This document shows positions 19,691 to 31,009 of a stretch of DNA of 64,000 nt, in pieces; within the stretch, counting starts at the first letter, position 1, and the number at the start of each line of letters is the position of its first letter. The translations under genes and the position numbers were made by a program. Under the pieces are notes generated by a model. That model saw only the letters and a list, made by a program, of their open reading frames with translations, made no database searches and was not told the DNA's origin. This DNA comes from Strigamia acuminata (taxonomy: Eukaryota > Arthropoda > Chilopoda > Geophilomorpha > Linotaeniidae), in assembly GCA_949358305.1 (NCBI GenBank), contig OX442314.1, positions 38,723,211-38,787,210 on the forward strand, given 5' to 3'.

Positions 19691-20965
19691 ATGGAAAATC
19701 ACCGAAACAACGAATGGGTCCAGTGCCCAGTATGCAACGGCTTCGGCTACATCACACTGTGGAATCTATCGCGAATCCCGTGCATGAACTGCGGCAGAGA
19801 CGAAATCGTGCTGACGGATCAACCACTCGAAGAATGGTTTGTCATGTTCATGACGCTGCCCGGTCAGCCGATTCCGCTGCACCACCGACATATTAACTGG
19901 ATGCGCGTCCGATCGCGCGCAGAACGCGAGAAGGAAATCGCAGACAGGGAACAAGCGCGTGTGGCGAATGCCACACCGACGGAACCCCCAAAGAAAAGAC
20001 AGAAAACGGCAACGAAGAGCGTACGCTCTCAACCGCCGCCGACTGCCTCTACTAATATCTCTACGAAGAAACCCGCAGCGACGACGTCGCAGAAGGTTCT
20101 TCGTCCGCCACATAAGCCATTTGTGCTTAAAAAGAAGGCTGCCGAGGAGACAAAAGCGACCGTACAAAGTACCGTCGCCCCAACTCCTCACCAACCACCG
20201 ACCGCCCGTCCAAACATTTCGGAGAAATTGCTGGAAATGCGACGACTTGTGGCGATCGAAAATCCTACGTTGAGTGAACGAAGCGTGAACACCGAAGCAA
20301 AAATTCGGTACAGAGCGAAAAAACACGCGGACCATAAGGACCGAATGGCGAAAAGAGACGCCGAGAAAGCGGCTCATCAGCAATTGACTGCGCCATCGGC
20401 CACAATCACATCGAATGCGCCACGCGCACTCGTTAAGAAAATCCCAGCTCAAACGGAAAAAACTCCCGATGAGCTACGAACAGCTTGGGCGGGACAGTAC
20501 GGCCCTCAACCAATCCAAGGTATTGTGAACCTGATCCCGACCAAAGCCACGGCGGCCGCAATCGCTTTTCCAGCGGCCTGCCAACTACCGCAAACGACAC
20601 AAACGATGTTTGGTGCCAATACAGCAGCGACGCCGGCTGTCATTATGCCGCCGATGGTTGGAGAACGCCCGACGAACGTCGTGTTCCAGGGATTCGCGGA
20701 TCCTCCACCAGTTTGCGGCAACAATGTAGTCACCGCCGAAGCAACGATCGAGACCGCGATGCAAATTGACGGCGCATCGAACGAGGAGTCGCACACGCCG
20801 CCACCACCACCGCCAGTCGTTCCCGAGCCCAAAGCTACCGCCGTGAAAAAGAAGTCGAATAAGAAGTCACGCAAGAAGCTAGCAGAAGAATTCGTCGACG
20901 ACAAAACTGAAGAAGAGCCAAAAAACGACGATACGCCACCCACTCCGGGGAAATCGCTGCAGTGA
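19691..20965 (+). CDS. E1 third ORF, zinc-ribbon-like, unknown function
   Basis: Starts at an ATG at 19691 (context AAACAATGG), 222 bp after pol; 424 residues. The N-terminal part has CPVCNGFGYI then, 13 residues on, CMNC, a four-cysteine zinc-ribbon-like motif with a DnaJ-type CxxCxGxG half. Residues about 85-180 are basic and Pro/Thr-rich with KKRQK-type motifs. The C-terminal part is Ala/Pro-rich with a run of prolines and a Lys-rich tail. No signal peptide or membrane segment is present, so it is not an envelope protein despite lying in the env position. Nucleic-acid binding is a guess from composition. No family recognised. Confidence 0.8.
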   Translation: MENHRNNEWVQCPVCNGFGYITLWNLSRIPCMNCGRDEIVLTDQPLEEWFVMFMTLPGQPIPLHHRHINWMRVRSRAEREKEIADREQARVANATPTEPPKKRQKTATKSVRSQPPPTASTNISTKKPAATTSQKVLRPPHKPFVLKKKAAEETKATVQSTVAPTPHQPPTARPNISEKLLEMRRLVAIENPTLSERSVNTEAKIRYRAKKHADHKDRMAKRDAEKAAHQQLTAPSATITSNAPRALVKKIPAQTEKTPDELRTAWAGQYGPQPIQGIVNLIPTKATAAAIAFPAACQLPQTTQTMFGANTAATPAVIMPPMVGERPTNVVFQGFADPPPVCGNNVVTAEATIETAMQIDGASNEESHTPPPPPPVVPEPKATAVKKKSNKKSRKKLAEEFVDDKTEEEPKNDDTPPTPGKSLQ

Positions 20966-21451
20966 AGTTTTCGCCGTCGTTTTAAAGGAGATTTTGGCCA
21001 AGCCTATTAAGACTTTTATAGTGCCAGAAATAATTTTTTTTTATTGTCAAAACAAGTTTTTTTTTATTATTAATTATTCCAAAGTGTTAAAATTAGCATA
21101 CTTACCTTTTAATGTTAAATGGATTCAATAACTACAAATGTTAGATTTTAAAGTTCAAAAAGTGTTTTTTATTCATATATATTTTTAAATTACAAGTGTT
21201 ATTTTACATTTTTATTTTTCAATAGTGTTTAAATTGTACAAGTTTTCCATCCTGGGGGTAAGTGTGTGTGTGTTCCTTTGTAGTGTTGTTATTTTCCCAA
21301 GTGCATTCCTACCGGTGATCTTCGTTCTAGCTGATGGCTCGTCCGAAATATGGTCATCTGATAATCTGAAAAAAGAAAAGTAATGCGATGTGTTAACTTT
21401 CAACAACCACTTCAGTGATTGCGTTGTACCCCCTCGTACTTACCTTTTTCC
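20966..21451 (+). other. E1 AT-rich 3' untranslated region
   Basis: Between the third ORF and the polypurine tract; long T and A runs and no ORF of note. Confidence 0.6.
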
Positions 21452-21463
21452 AGGGGGGGGAAA
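21452..21463 (+). other. E1 polypurine tract
   Basis: AGGGGGGGGAAA immediately precedes the TG of the 3' LTR, the expected plus-strand primer. Confidence 0.9.
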
Positions 21464-22086
21464 TGTGACCAGCTGCCCCTGCGCACGGGTCGCTGCACTG
21501 CAACGGCAATGCACTTGGCGCAGCTCCAGCGCCTCTCGTATCTCGCGCAGCCTGTTGCGGTCCCCCGCAACCAGGTGGAGCTGCGGGCCTTTGGTCAAGC
21601 AGGATCGGGCCCCGGAAGTCGCCCTTCCGGAAGTGGTTGGTCCCCGTAGGGACAAGAGAGTTGTTGATCAACCAGCAAGGCGAACGGTCGTGTTGCGACC
21701 GCCTCCAAAACTGGCTATTGAGATAACCCAAACTATCGGCGTGGCGATGATATCGCCCGCCGGGACCTGAGCGTCCAGTTGCGCCACGTCCGCCGGACGT
21801 TAACCGTAACTTCGGCGGCGTGGCCCAAAACCGATTACCGACCTCGTGTGTCATGGCGGCCGATGGCCGCCGTGCCACGCGGTCTGATTAGGGGCGGTTC
21901 GAAGGAACCGCCGCCTTGGGAAATACACTATGGGACACTACAATCATACCCCTAGACATCTAATAAAGCCATAACTAAAACTATATTGTGTCTCCGTGTA
22001 TTTCGTGGTTTGTTTTATCGTGTGTGTTGCGTCCAGCGCCTCCGTGGCTCTCCCCCGACCACGTGGCGTCCGTCCGAACACTCACA
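21464..22086 (+). repeat. E1 3' LTR
   Basis: Same length as the 5' LTR, with no difference seen by eye over 623 bp. AATAAA at 21962. Confidence 0.97.
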
Positions 22087-22816
22087 CCGCTCTGTGTTGA
22101 ATCTGCATAGACCTGTTGATATAGATTCGATGTTAAATCTATGTCAATGTTCTATCCCAATTTAATTTAACATAGATTTAACATAGACTGTTCTATGTTG
22201 AATCAACATAGAGCGATTGATGTTGAATCTGTGTAGACCGCTCTGTGTTGAATCTGCATAGACCTGTTGATATAGATGCGATGTTAAATCTATGTCAATG
22301 TTCTATCCCAATTTAATTTAACATAGATTTAACATAGACCGCTCTATGTTGAATCAACATAGAGCGATTGATGTTGAATTAACATAGAAGGCCCTGTGTT
22401 GAATCTATGTAGACCGTTAATGTAGATGTGATGCTAAATCTACGTCACTGTTCTATCCCAAAATAAATTTAACATAGATTTAACATAGACCGCTCTATGT
22501 TGAATCAACATAGATCGATTTATGTTGAATTAACATAGAAGGCTCTGTGTTGAATCTATGTAGACCGTTAATGTCGATGTGATGCTAAATCTACGTCACT
22601 GTTCTATCCCAAAATAAATTTAACATAGATTTAACATAGACCGCTCTATGTTGAATCAACATAGACCGATTTATGTTGAATTAACATAGACCGCTCTGTG
22701 TTGAATCGGTGTAGACCGTTAATGTCGATGCTATGCTAAATCTATGTCATAATTCTATCCCAATTTAATTTTAACATGGATTTAACATTTGTTGAATCAA
22801 TAGAGACCGACAGTGA
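22087..22816. repeat. Palindrome-rich AACATAGA repeat, right part
   Basis: About five tandem units of 110-150 bp, each with AATTTAACATAGATTTAACATAGA, then the mirrored TCTATGTTGAATCAACATAGA, and a spacer with CTATCCCA. Ends in GTGACTTGGGA, whose complement matches the left end (TCCCAGGT) of the part at 11092, so it behaves like a terminal-repeat-bounded element with a satellite core. Confidence 0.85.
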
Positions 22817-22989
22817 CTTGGGAGTTGATGTAATTGTTTATTCAAGAAATGCTCGTTTGAATTTGTATATTTTTACGTCATGATTTCAAATATAATTTTG
22901 ATAAATTTTACAACTGCAGTCATTTACTCATTACATTTGCACATAACAAGTTAAAATAAAAGTACAACTATAACTTAATTTATGGGTTT

Positions 22990-24879
<1,890 letters not shown>

Positions 24880-25260
24880 ATTTTAAATTTCGGAGTAAAC
24901 ACAAGTCGAGGTGCTTGTTCATGTGATTTGCTTCAATCTTAAGCGAGCACACGGGGCAGGACTGGGATGAAGACCGATCATTCGTTTGGTTATTATGAGA
25001 AATTTCAGCGAATTCGTCTTCGGAACTGTGGATTTTCTTTTTGGTCTGACCACTGAATACCGTATGCAAGATGACGTGTCGCCTGCGGAACTAAATAACA
25101 CGAAAGTGTCACGACGCCGGATGCCGGGTCTCGGCATGCTCGTTCTTTTCGTCGCTTCATTTCGGCGATTGCACGATTGTTTCGGGGTACACGAGCTTTG
25201 GTATTGAACCGAACACAAGACCGCGGTCGGTGAACGGGATGAAAGTCAATTGAATTTTCT
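24880..25260 (-). pseudogene. Fragment with a UBZ4-type ubiquitin-binding zinc finger
   Basis: The minus strand encodes CPVCSLKIEANHMNKHLDLCL preceded by a polar acidic linker. The CX2C...HX3HX4C pattern is the Rad18/SPRTN/WRNIP1-type UBZ4 finger, which binds ubiquitin in DNA-damage tolerance proteins. Upstream the sequence is coding-like but shifts frame around 25070. There is no visible start or full domain set, so it is called a fragment; the parent gene is uncertain. Confidence 0.5.
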
Positions 25261-25729
25261 TCGGTTCCACGTTTCGTCGCTTCACTACTAAAATTTAAAG
25301 GAGTTTAAACGATACGGACAAAAAGTGTTGAACATAAGCTTATATGTATACATGGCATACGTGCCAGGAGCCATTGCACTTGATTTGTCAAACTATTTCA
25401 TTGTTGCTTATCGTCCAGAGAAAAAAAAAATTTGAATTATTTTCGTCTTGGATTTAATGAAATAAAAATACTAACAACAATAAAAAATTCCCATACAAGA
25501 GATTTTTATGGCGGAAATTCACATTTCAAGTGGTTATCAATTAAACCATCATAACCTAATGACAGGATCAAGGAAGACCAATGTTGACAATTTTTCGATA
25601 TAAAATTTATAGTTTTGTGTGTTTGGCGACATGGTTTTGACGTTGGATTTTGGAAAAAATAATTTAAATAAAAAATGCAAATTTTTTGTCTGATTTTTAA
25701 TGTTTTATTCAGTTTTGTGAACGTAGGGA
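25261..25729. other. Spacer, no gene seen
   Basis: AT-rich with A and T runs; nothing recognised. Confidence 0.35.
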
Positions 25730-26160
25730 CAGTGTTGTGCGGACCCGGTGCGCGGTACACGGCACTCCCACATAAAGTACCGCGGTCGCGGTCCTGGTAC
25801 AGTACTGGGACCGGGATTTGCGGTACGTCTCGCGGACCATGAGAAAACGTGAGAACACTCCAGAATCTCGTGTTTTCTCGCTTTCTCCACTTCCCATTTA
25901 AAAAAAACCATAAAAAACCATTAAAAAAACCGATTAAAAGTGAAAAATAATATTAAAAACCATAATAATACTTTTAATCAGTTTTTTTTTATGATTCTTT
26001 ACGGTTTTTTTTAAATAGGAAGTGGAGAACGCAAGAAAACACGAGATTCTCGTGTTTTCTCGTGTTTTCTCAGGGACCGCGAGATGTATCGTAAGTTCGG
26101 TTGGGTCCGCGGTACACGAATTTTTAAAAGTACCGGCTTCCGGTTTGTGTGCTCTAAGCG
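25730..26160. mobile_element. Foldback, hAT-like non-autonomous element
   Basis: Two long arms face each other: CTCGTGTTTTCTCGC...CCACTTCCCATTTAAAAAA near 25868-25907 mirrors TTTTTTAAATAGGAAGTGGAGAACG...GAAAACACGAG near 26008-26050, and GGTCCCGCG-type GC-rich outer arms lie on both sides. The left end starts CAGTGTTGTGCGGACC, the CAGTGTTG start shared with the hAT-like copies at 31458 and 63280. The right end (GGGTCCGCGGTACACG near 26102) lacks the last bases, so the boundary and target duplication are not established. Confidence 0.55.
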
Positions 26161-26689
26161 ACCGCGTGGTTAGGTTAATGGTTTTAATGGTTTTAATCAA
26201 ACATCTTGTTGCTGGAATTAAACTATACAACCATGTAAGCCATGTGTATGGAAGGTACCGGTAGGTGTTTTGATTTTTACAGGTAGATCGATCAACGATC
26301 GATACACGCCGAAGCGATGACAAAAACGCAGTGTATTCAAAATTAACCTCGGAAATCGGAAAATGATAGGAAATAAACGACCCGACTGCCCGAATAACGT
26401 AATTCGAATATAAAGTAAATAAATTTCACTTATTACGATCTTTTATGCCGACGTAAAACTAAACTAAAAATTAACACGAATTTATTTTTAACAGACGAAG
26501 CGAATCAATACGAACTAGCGGACAGGTCATTCGCGATAAGGAGCGAACCCGCGAACAGACCACACACAACTCAACAATTAAACAAGGTAGTTTGACTTTA
26601 TATTTTCTTAATACTGATTAACCAAACCAAAAACACTAATTTGTAGATGAAAAACGCGCGTGTTCTACAGATCCATTTCCGAACCTAGT

Positions 26690-27100
26690 CGGATATGTGA
26701 GTTACACGTGGGAAACACTGGATGTAGATGGTACCGGAAAAACAATCGTATTTTTATTACTGCAGGTTTGGAAGCCCAATACTCAAACGAATATTGTCAA
26801 GAATTATCAACTACACGACAAGCTATTCGAAGAAATCAACGGCTGCGTCAGCACGGGAAAAGAAGCGAACGTTCACCACGCACTCGGCAAAAACGACGAA
26901 GAATACGCAATCAAAGTCTACAAAACCTCCATTTTGGTCTTCAAAGACCGAGATCGATACGTGACCGGCGAATTTTGGCTCCGACACGATTACAACTGGA
27001 AAAACAACGGGAAAATGGTGCAAACCTGGGCCGAAAAGAGATGAGAAATTTAATGAGAATGCACAACAATGGCCTCAACTCTCAAAACCGTTGTTGCTAA
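26690..27100 (+). pseudogene. RIOK1 (RIO1 kinase) fragment
   Basis: Plus-strand sequence reads EEINGCVSTGKEANVHHA, EEYAIKVYKTSILVFKDRDR, YVTGEF and KMVQTWAEK, then after a frameshift MRNLMRMHNNGLN. These are the ATP-binding STGKEANVYHA loop, the catalytic-lysine segment and the following helix of RIO1, the atypical kinase of 40S ribosome maturation. Homology starts abruptly just after an unrelated GTGKTIVFLLL sequence and stops before the catalytic loop. It is a truncated, frameshifted copy. Confidence 0.85.
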
Positions 27101-27180
27101 GAAGTCACGCGTGAAAAAAATCGTTCTTTTTGTCAAATATTGTTATTATTTTTCGAAAAATAAATTTTTTTAAAATTTTA

Positions 27181-27833
27181 ATATTTTGTTTTTTTTATAC
27201 AAAAAAAGTACGTAGAACTATAAGTCGATTTTAATATCGGATCTACTTCAAATTGATGTAGAAGTCTCGATCGAATCTACGTCGATTTGAAGTAGAATCG
27301 ATCTACAGCTCTATGTCGATGCTATGTTAAAATCGCGACCGGGCGACGCTAATTCCATGTAAATGCTATGTTGTTTCGGCATAGTTTCATCCTTATTCTA
27401 CGTTAAATAGACGTAGAATTTGACGTTGAGTTTGACGTAGAATTCTATGCAGAGTTTGACGTAGAATTCTACATAGATTTAACATAAAATAAGGATGAAA
27501 CTATGCCGAAACAGCGTAGCATTGACATGGAATTAGCGCATTTTGGTCACGATTTTGACATTGAATCTACATAAAGCGGTAGATCGATTCTATGTTGAAT
27601 CGACATAGAACTCTACGTAGAATTCGACGTCGATTTGACGTTGTATTGATGTAGCATCGATCTACAGCTCTATGTAGATGCTATGTCAAAATCGTGACAG
27701 AAATGCGCTTATTCCATGTCAATGCTATGTAGTTTCGGCATAGTTTCTACCTTATTCTATGTTAAATCTATGTACCAAGATAGACGGTTTGCATAGATTC
27801 TATCTAGATTTAACATAGTTTTGTTACTTGGGA
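27181..27833. repeat. Palindrome-rich repeat, second locus
   Basis: Contains a large inverted repeat: GCTAATTCCATGTAAATGC...GGCATAGTTTCATCCTTATTCTACG (27349-27410) mirrored by AAGGATGAAACTATGCCG...ATTGACATGGAATTAGCGC (27490-27540), and a third copy near 27710-27760. AACATAG/CTATGTT motifs and the end TTACTTGGGA (to 27832) tie it to the family at 11092/22087. Confidence 0.8.
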
Positions 27834-28175
27834 TAGTGCCGCGAGCACATTTTGGCACGGAAGTGCTAAACAGACTATACCAAACCGGAGCACCAGCCCC
27901 CAAGCACGGGACTGGGGAAAGAGGGAGCGGGTTCGTAGCGATATCGTCACTTGTCCACAGATGGACGAGGTGATGCTGATGGGAAAATGCGAAATCCGAT
28001 GCCGCGTTTGGAGCTTGATTCGCGGCATGCGATATCGAAATTCGCGTCCGACAAGAAAAGCGTTTTCGCTTGATATTTGTCAAATGCTAGCCACTTACAC
28101 ACCTTCCGTGGTTGGTTATATGCTGACCTAAATATACAAAATAAACTTTAATTTAATAAATACACTTACAAATGA
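27834..28175. repeat. Dispersed repeat R330, copy 1
   Basis: About 340 bp nearly matching 62944-63279: shared TAGTGCCGCGAGCACATTT, AAGTGCTAAACAGACTATACC, GATGCTGATGGGAAAATGCG and a 3' tail AATAAACTTTAATTTAATAA. Short tail-only copies occur at 29005 and 29545. The common 3' end with variable 5' truncation resembles a retroposed SINE or LINE tail. Confidence 0.8.
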
Positions 28176-29004
28176 AGTCAAATCAAATTTTCATAACGAG
28201 TGCAAGCTGCCATCTTGGCTGGCCAAAAGCTTATAAGAATGACACAGATACCAGCTATTGACAATTATATTATATGTTGTGCTAAATCCAGCACAATGCT
28301 CTATTATATACAAAATACAATCAGATCTGGTATCATGCAGATCCTGCATGATACCTCACAATATATTCAAATCGCGATATCTTACAATCTGCAATCAGCA
28401 CCACCTAGCCCCCATTAATACCCCTTCGTCTGTATAAAATAAAAAAATAAAAAAAGAATTAGTTTTATGAAGTAGAAAGGAACTTTTAAACTTAAGAAAA
28501 ATATTGGGTTTCCACAGTTTGGGCAATGCGCGGTGGGCGTCACCATAAACGGGTGGAATTCCACATGCACTACTTGGTTCACCTCAATTAGAACGAAACA
28601 ATCATCACATCTACAATGAAATGAATTTTTATTATTATTTTATATATTATTTTATTATTATTATGGATTAAAAAAACTCACTCGATATCATGGCCGAACA
28701 TAAAGCGTCCCGCATCCATGGATTCAGCCCAAAAGAACAAGCTATCGCAAAAGTGCGACAAAAAAATCGCGAAAAAAAATCGCGGGGGATTGTGGCATAC
28801 ATTCATCCGGTCCTCGTTCATGTCTTCAGTAATGGCTTAGAGTAAAGAAAGTAAGAGGCGACACTCCCAACTTTATTTGGCAACTAGGTCACGTGACCTG
28901 GGACACTAGCACCCGTAGTGGTTGTGATGTTGGTTTGCTTAAAAGTAGACTTTTTGGCACGAAAAGTCAAAAATGAACATTTTTGGCTTATGTTTTTGGG
29001 CCAA
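28176..29004. other. Spacer, no gene seen
   Basis: Mixed AT-rich sequence. A 51-codon plus-strand ORF at 28689 has no recognisable domain. Confidence 0.35.
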
Positions 29005-29065
29005 AAACATACGCTAACCTAAATATACAAAATAAACTTTAATTTAATAAATACACTTACAAATG
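29005..29065. repeat. R330 tail copy
   Basis: Contains only the 3' tail of the R330 family (GCTAACCTAAATATACAAAATAAACTT in successive blocks). Confidence 0.7.
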
Positions 29066-29539
29066 ACAATAGTCATTTCATTTACTATAATTTCTCTTTA
29101 TGGAGAGGCCGTGATCGGGCAATTTTGTTTTTCGGCCCGTTTGTAATGTCGATTCTGCGACTCGGTCTTGCGTGTATATTTGCCATAAGAATTCTATTTT
29201 GTTTTTCATTCAACGAATTGTAGTCGTGCCCCCTTATTTCAGCTCAATTATTCGTTTACTCACATTTTTGGAGGTGGAAGCTTAGCCTGGAAGTATTTAC
29301 TCTGCTGCTTTCATCTAACGTTCGTGGCAGCCATTTTGAATTTGGTTGTAAAAACTAAATCCTGGCATAAATCACGAGAAACGTTCCGGTGTGAAAACTC
29401 GATTTTCAGGAAAACCACCACCAAGTCTCGTTCTGGCGTAAAATCACGCGATTTTCACCAAAAACGCCACCAAAATCCTCGTTCTTGCGTAAAACACGTC
29501 AATTTGGTGTCGGGGGCCCCTGAAGAACAAGAAAAACGT
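29066..29539. other. Spacer, no gene seen
   Basis: Repeated short motifs around 29350-29500 (AATCACGAGAAACG, AAATCACGCGATTTTCACC, AAAACACGTCAATTT) look like an old tandem repeat. No coding evidence. Confidence 0.35.
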
Positions 29540-29620
29540 CCTCGTTTGATATTTGTCAAATGCCAACCACTTACACCTCCGTGGTTGGTAATACGCTAAC
29601 CTAAATATACAAATCAAATT
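29540..29620. repeat. R330 3' copy
   Basis: GATATTTGTCAAATGCCAACCACTTACACCTCCGTGG-type tail as in the copies at 28070 and 63185, truncated on both sides. Confidence 0.7.
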
Positions 29621-29700
29621 AGTCAAATCAAATTTTCATAACAAGCTTTGTAACTCAGCTTTGTAACCTAAAACTATTGAGGCAACCAAGCTAATCCTCA

Positions 29701-29844
29701 ATTAGGACACTTTATTGGGTCATACTTTAAGTCTGCGGCGCTTACATTGAACTCCAGATTAATGGTCATTTTGAATAACTCATTCCATCCGTCCGACGAG
29801 AGGTTAATGCGTCCGTGGCCTTGATTCTCCATTGGATATAAGAT
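29701..29844 (-). other. Short coding-like segment next to E2
   Basis: A 43-codon minus-strand frame (MENQGHGRINLSSDGW...CPN, stop near 29708) has a protein-like composition and ends at the E2 LTR boundary. It could be a host exon hit by E2 or chance. Not recognised. Confidence 0.2.
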
Positions 29845-30928
29845 TGTCGTAGCCTTGATTCCGGTAAATAAACTTAACACAATATCTTACTAATCAACCT
29901 TTTTATTTCACACTTGTAATAATACAAATATACTTAACAATGTTGTGGTCTCGGATAAGCTTGTTAACCTGATCCGATCCGATCCGCTCATCCGCGGATT
30001 TGATCCGCTCGGATCGGATGCGGATGGTTTTTCGACTGATCCGCCTGAGGATCGGATCGGATCGGATCGGTGACCAATCCGAGCCGCAGATTGATCGGAG
30101 CGATCCGCCATTTAAAAAAAAATAAATTTAACGTGTTTTTTCGAATAAAAACGGAATTGCAACTGTTTACAATACAATTAACAATAAGTTATGGTTAATT
30201 GTATTGTAATTCCGTTGTTATTTGGAAAAAAAAAACAATCAAAAAAGAAAACATCTGCGGATTGATCCGCAATCCGCGGATTGATTGCGGATCGGATCGG
30301 ATCGGATCAGCCAATCAGGGAATGCGGATCGGATCGGATCCGCATTTTCCGATCCGCACTATTTTCGGATCGGATGCGGATTGGCCAGAAATCCGATCCA
30401 ATCCGATCCGTTAACAAGCTTAGTCTCGGATCCTTGTCGGCGGATACGATTTGTTGCTGCACGGCAGTCTTACACGTGGCTTCTGTTGTCTAGGGTAATG
30501 GCGTCTGGCGAAACACGTGTTCGCAAACGCTTCGCTTCGGTAGATATTACTATCGTAGTATTGCTACGATAAATATCTGTGACTGTGATTTATAGATGAA
30601 TTTGGCAACGGGCATCGATCCTCTATCAATCCGGTAAAACGGCCTGACGGTGAGGTGGTGATGCTAATGTTGCTCTGGTATCTATAAAAGTGTGGGTTTC
30701 CGGTCAGACACGGGTTTAAATACCGGCTGGACCGGAAATGACGTATTCGCATAAATTCGGGGAATTATGCAAATCCATGACGTCATTAAGTTAAGTCCGC
30801 AGAAACGGCAAAACTAGTATAGCTAGTTTTCCCGTAATAATCTGACAATCTTTTATTATGAATACTAAAATCATTATTTATTGAGTTATAAATTATTAAA
30901 ACACTTTTGTGACCTCGTGGTCACCACA
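29845..30928 (-). repeat. E2 3' LTR, split by a hAT-like element
   Basis: On the minus strand it starts TGTGGTGACC after a purine tract (GAAGAGGGGACG) and ends ...GACA at 29845. Without the 467-bp insertion and its 8-bp duplicate it is about 609 bp, near the 631-bp internal LTR of E3. Motifs shared with E3 LTRs include TCTCGGATCC, TACACGTGGCTTCTGTTG and the ATCCTC.ATCAATCCG block. Confidence 0.85.
29956..30422. mobile_element. hAT-like non-autonomous element inside the E2 LTR
   Basis: 467 bp with terminal inverted repeats TAAGCTTGTTAAC and a flanking 8-bp duplication GTCTCGGA (29948-29955 and 30423-30430), as hAT elements make. The uninterrupted target is seen in the E3 LTRs (GGTCTCGGATCC). 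The interior is full of GATCCG/CGGATC repeats and has no coding capacity. Confidence 0.88.
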
Positions 30929-31009
30929 CGTCCCCTCTTCAGCAATGTTGTTATGGGATTTACAATTAAAATAACAAACATTGCGAAAAACTTAGAGTCA
31001 GATTTTGAT

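Larger units (their letters stand above)
11290..22086 (+). mobile_element. E1: full-length Ty3/gypsy LTR retrotransposon
   Basis: A 10.8-kb element with 623-bp LTRs (11290-11912 and 21464-22086) that I could not distinguish by eye. They begin TGTGA and end TCACA. The 4-bp duplication CCGC (11286-11289, 22087-22090) flanks it. It carries a tRNA-Pro-like primer site, gag, pol in the -1 frame, a third ORF, and a polypurine tract at 21452. All three ORFs are intact. Identical LTRs mean a recent insertion, and the element may still be active. The target was the palindromic repeat. Confidence 0.97.

Noticed and set aside
19766-20943. Minus-strand ORFs across the E1 third ORF
   Set aside because: Arg- or Ala/Gly-rich shadows of the Pro/Thr/Lys-rich plus-strand frame.
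19691-20965. Retroviral-type envelope gene in E1 (also considered for ORF3 of E2/E3)
   Set aside because: No signal peptide, cleavage site, fusion peptide or membrane-spanning segment is visible in any of the third ORFs.
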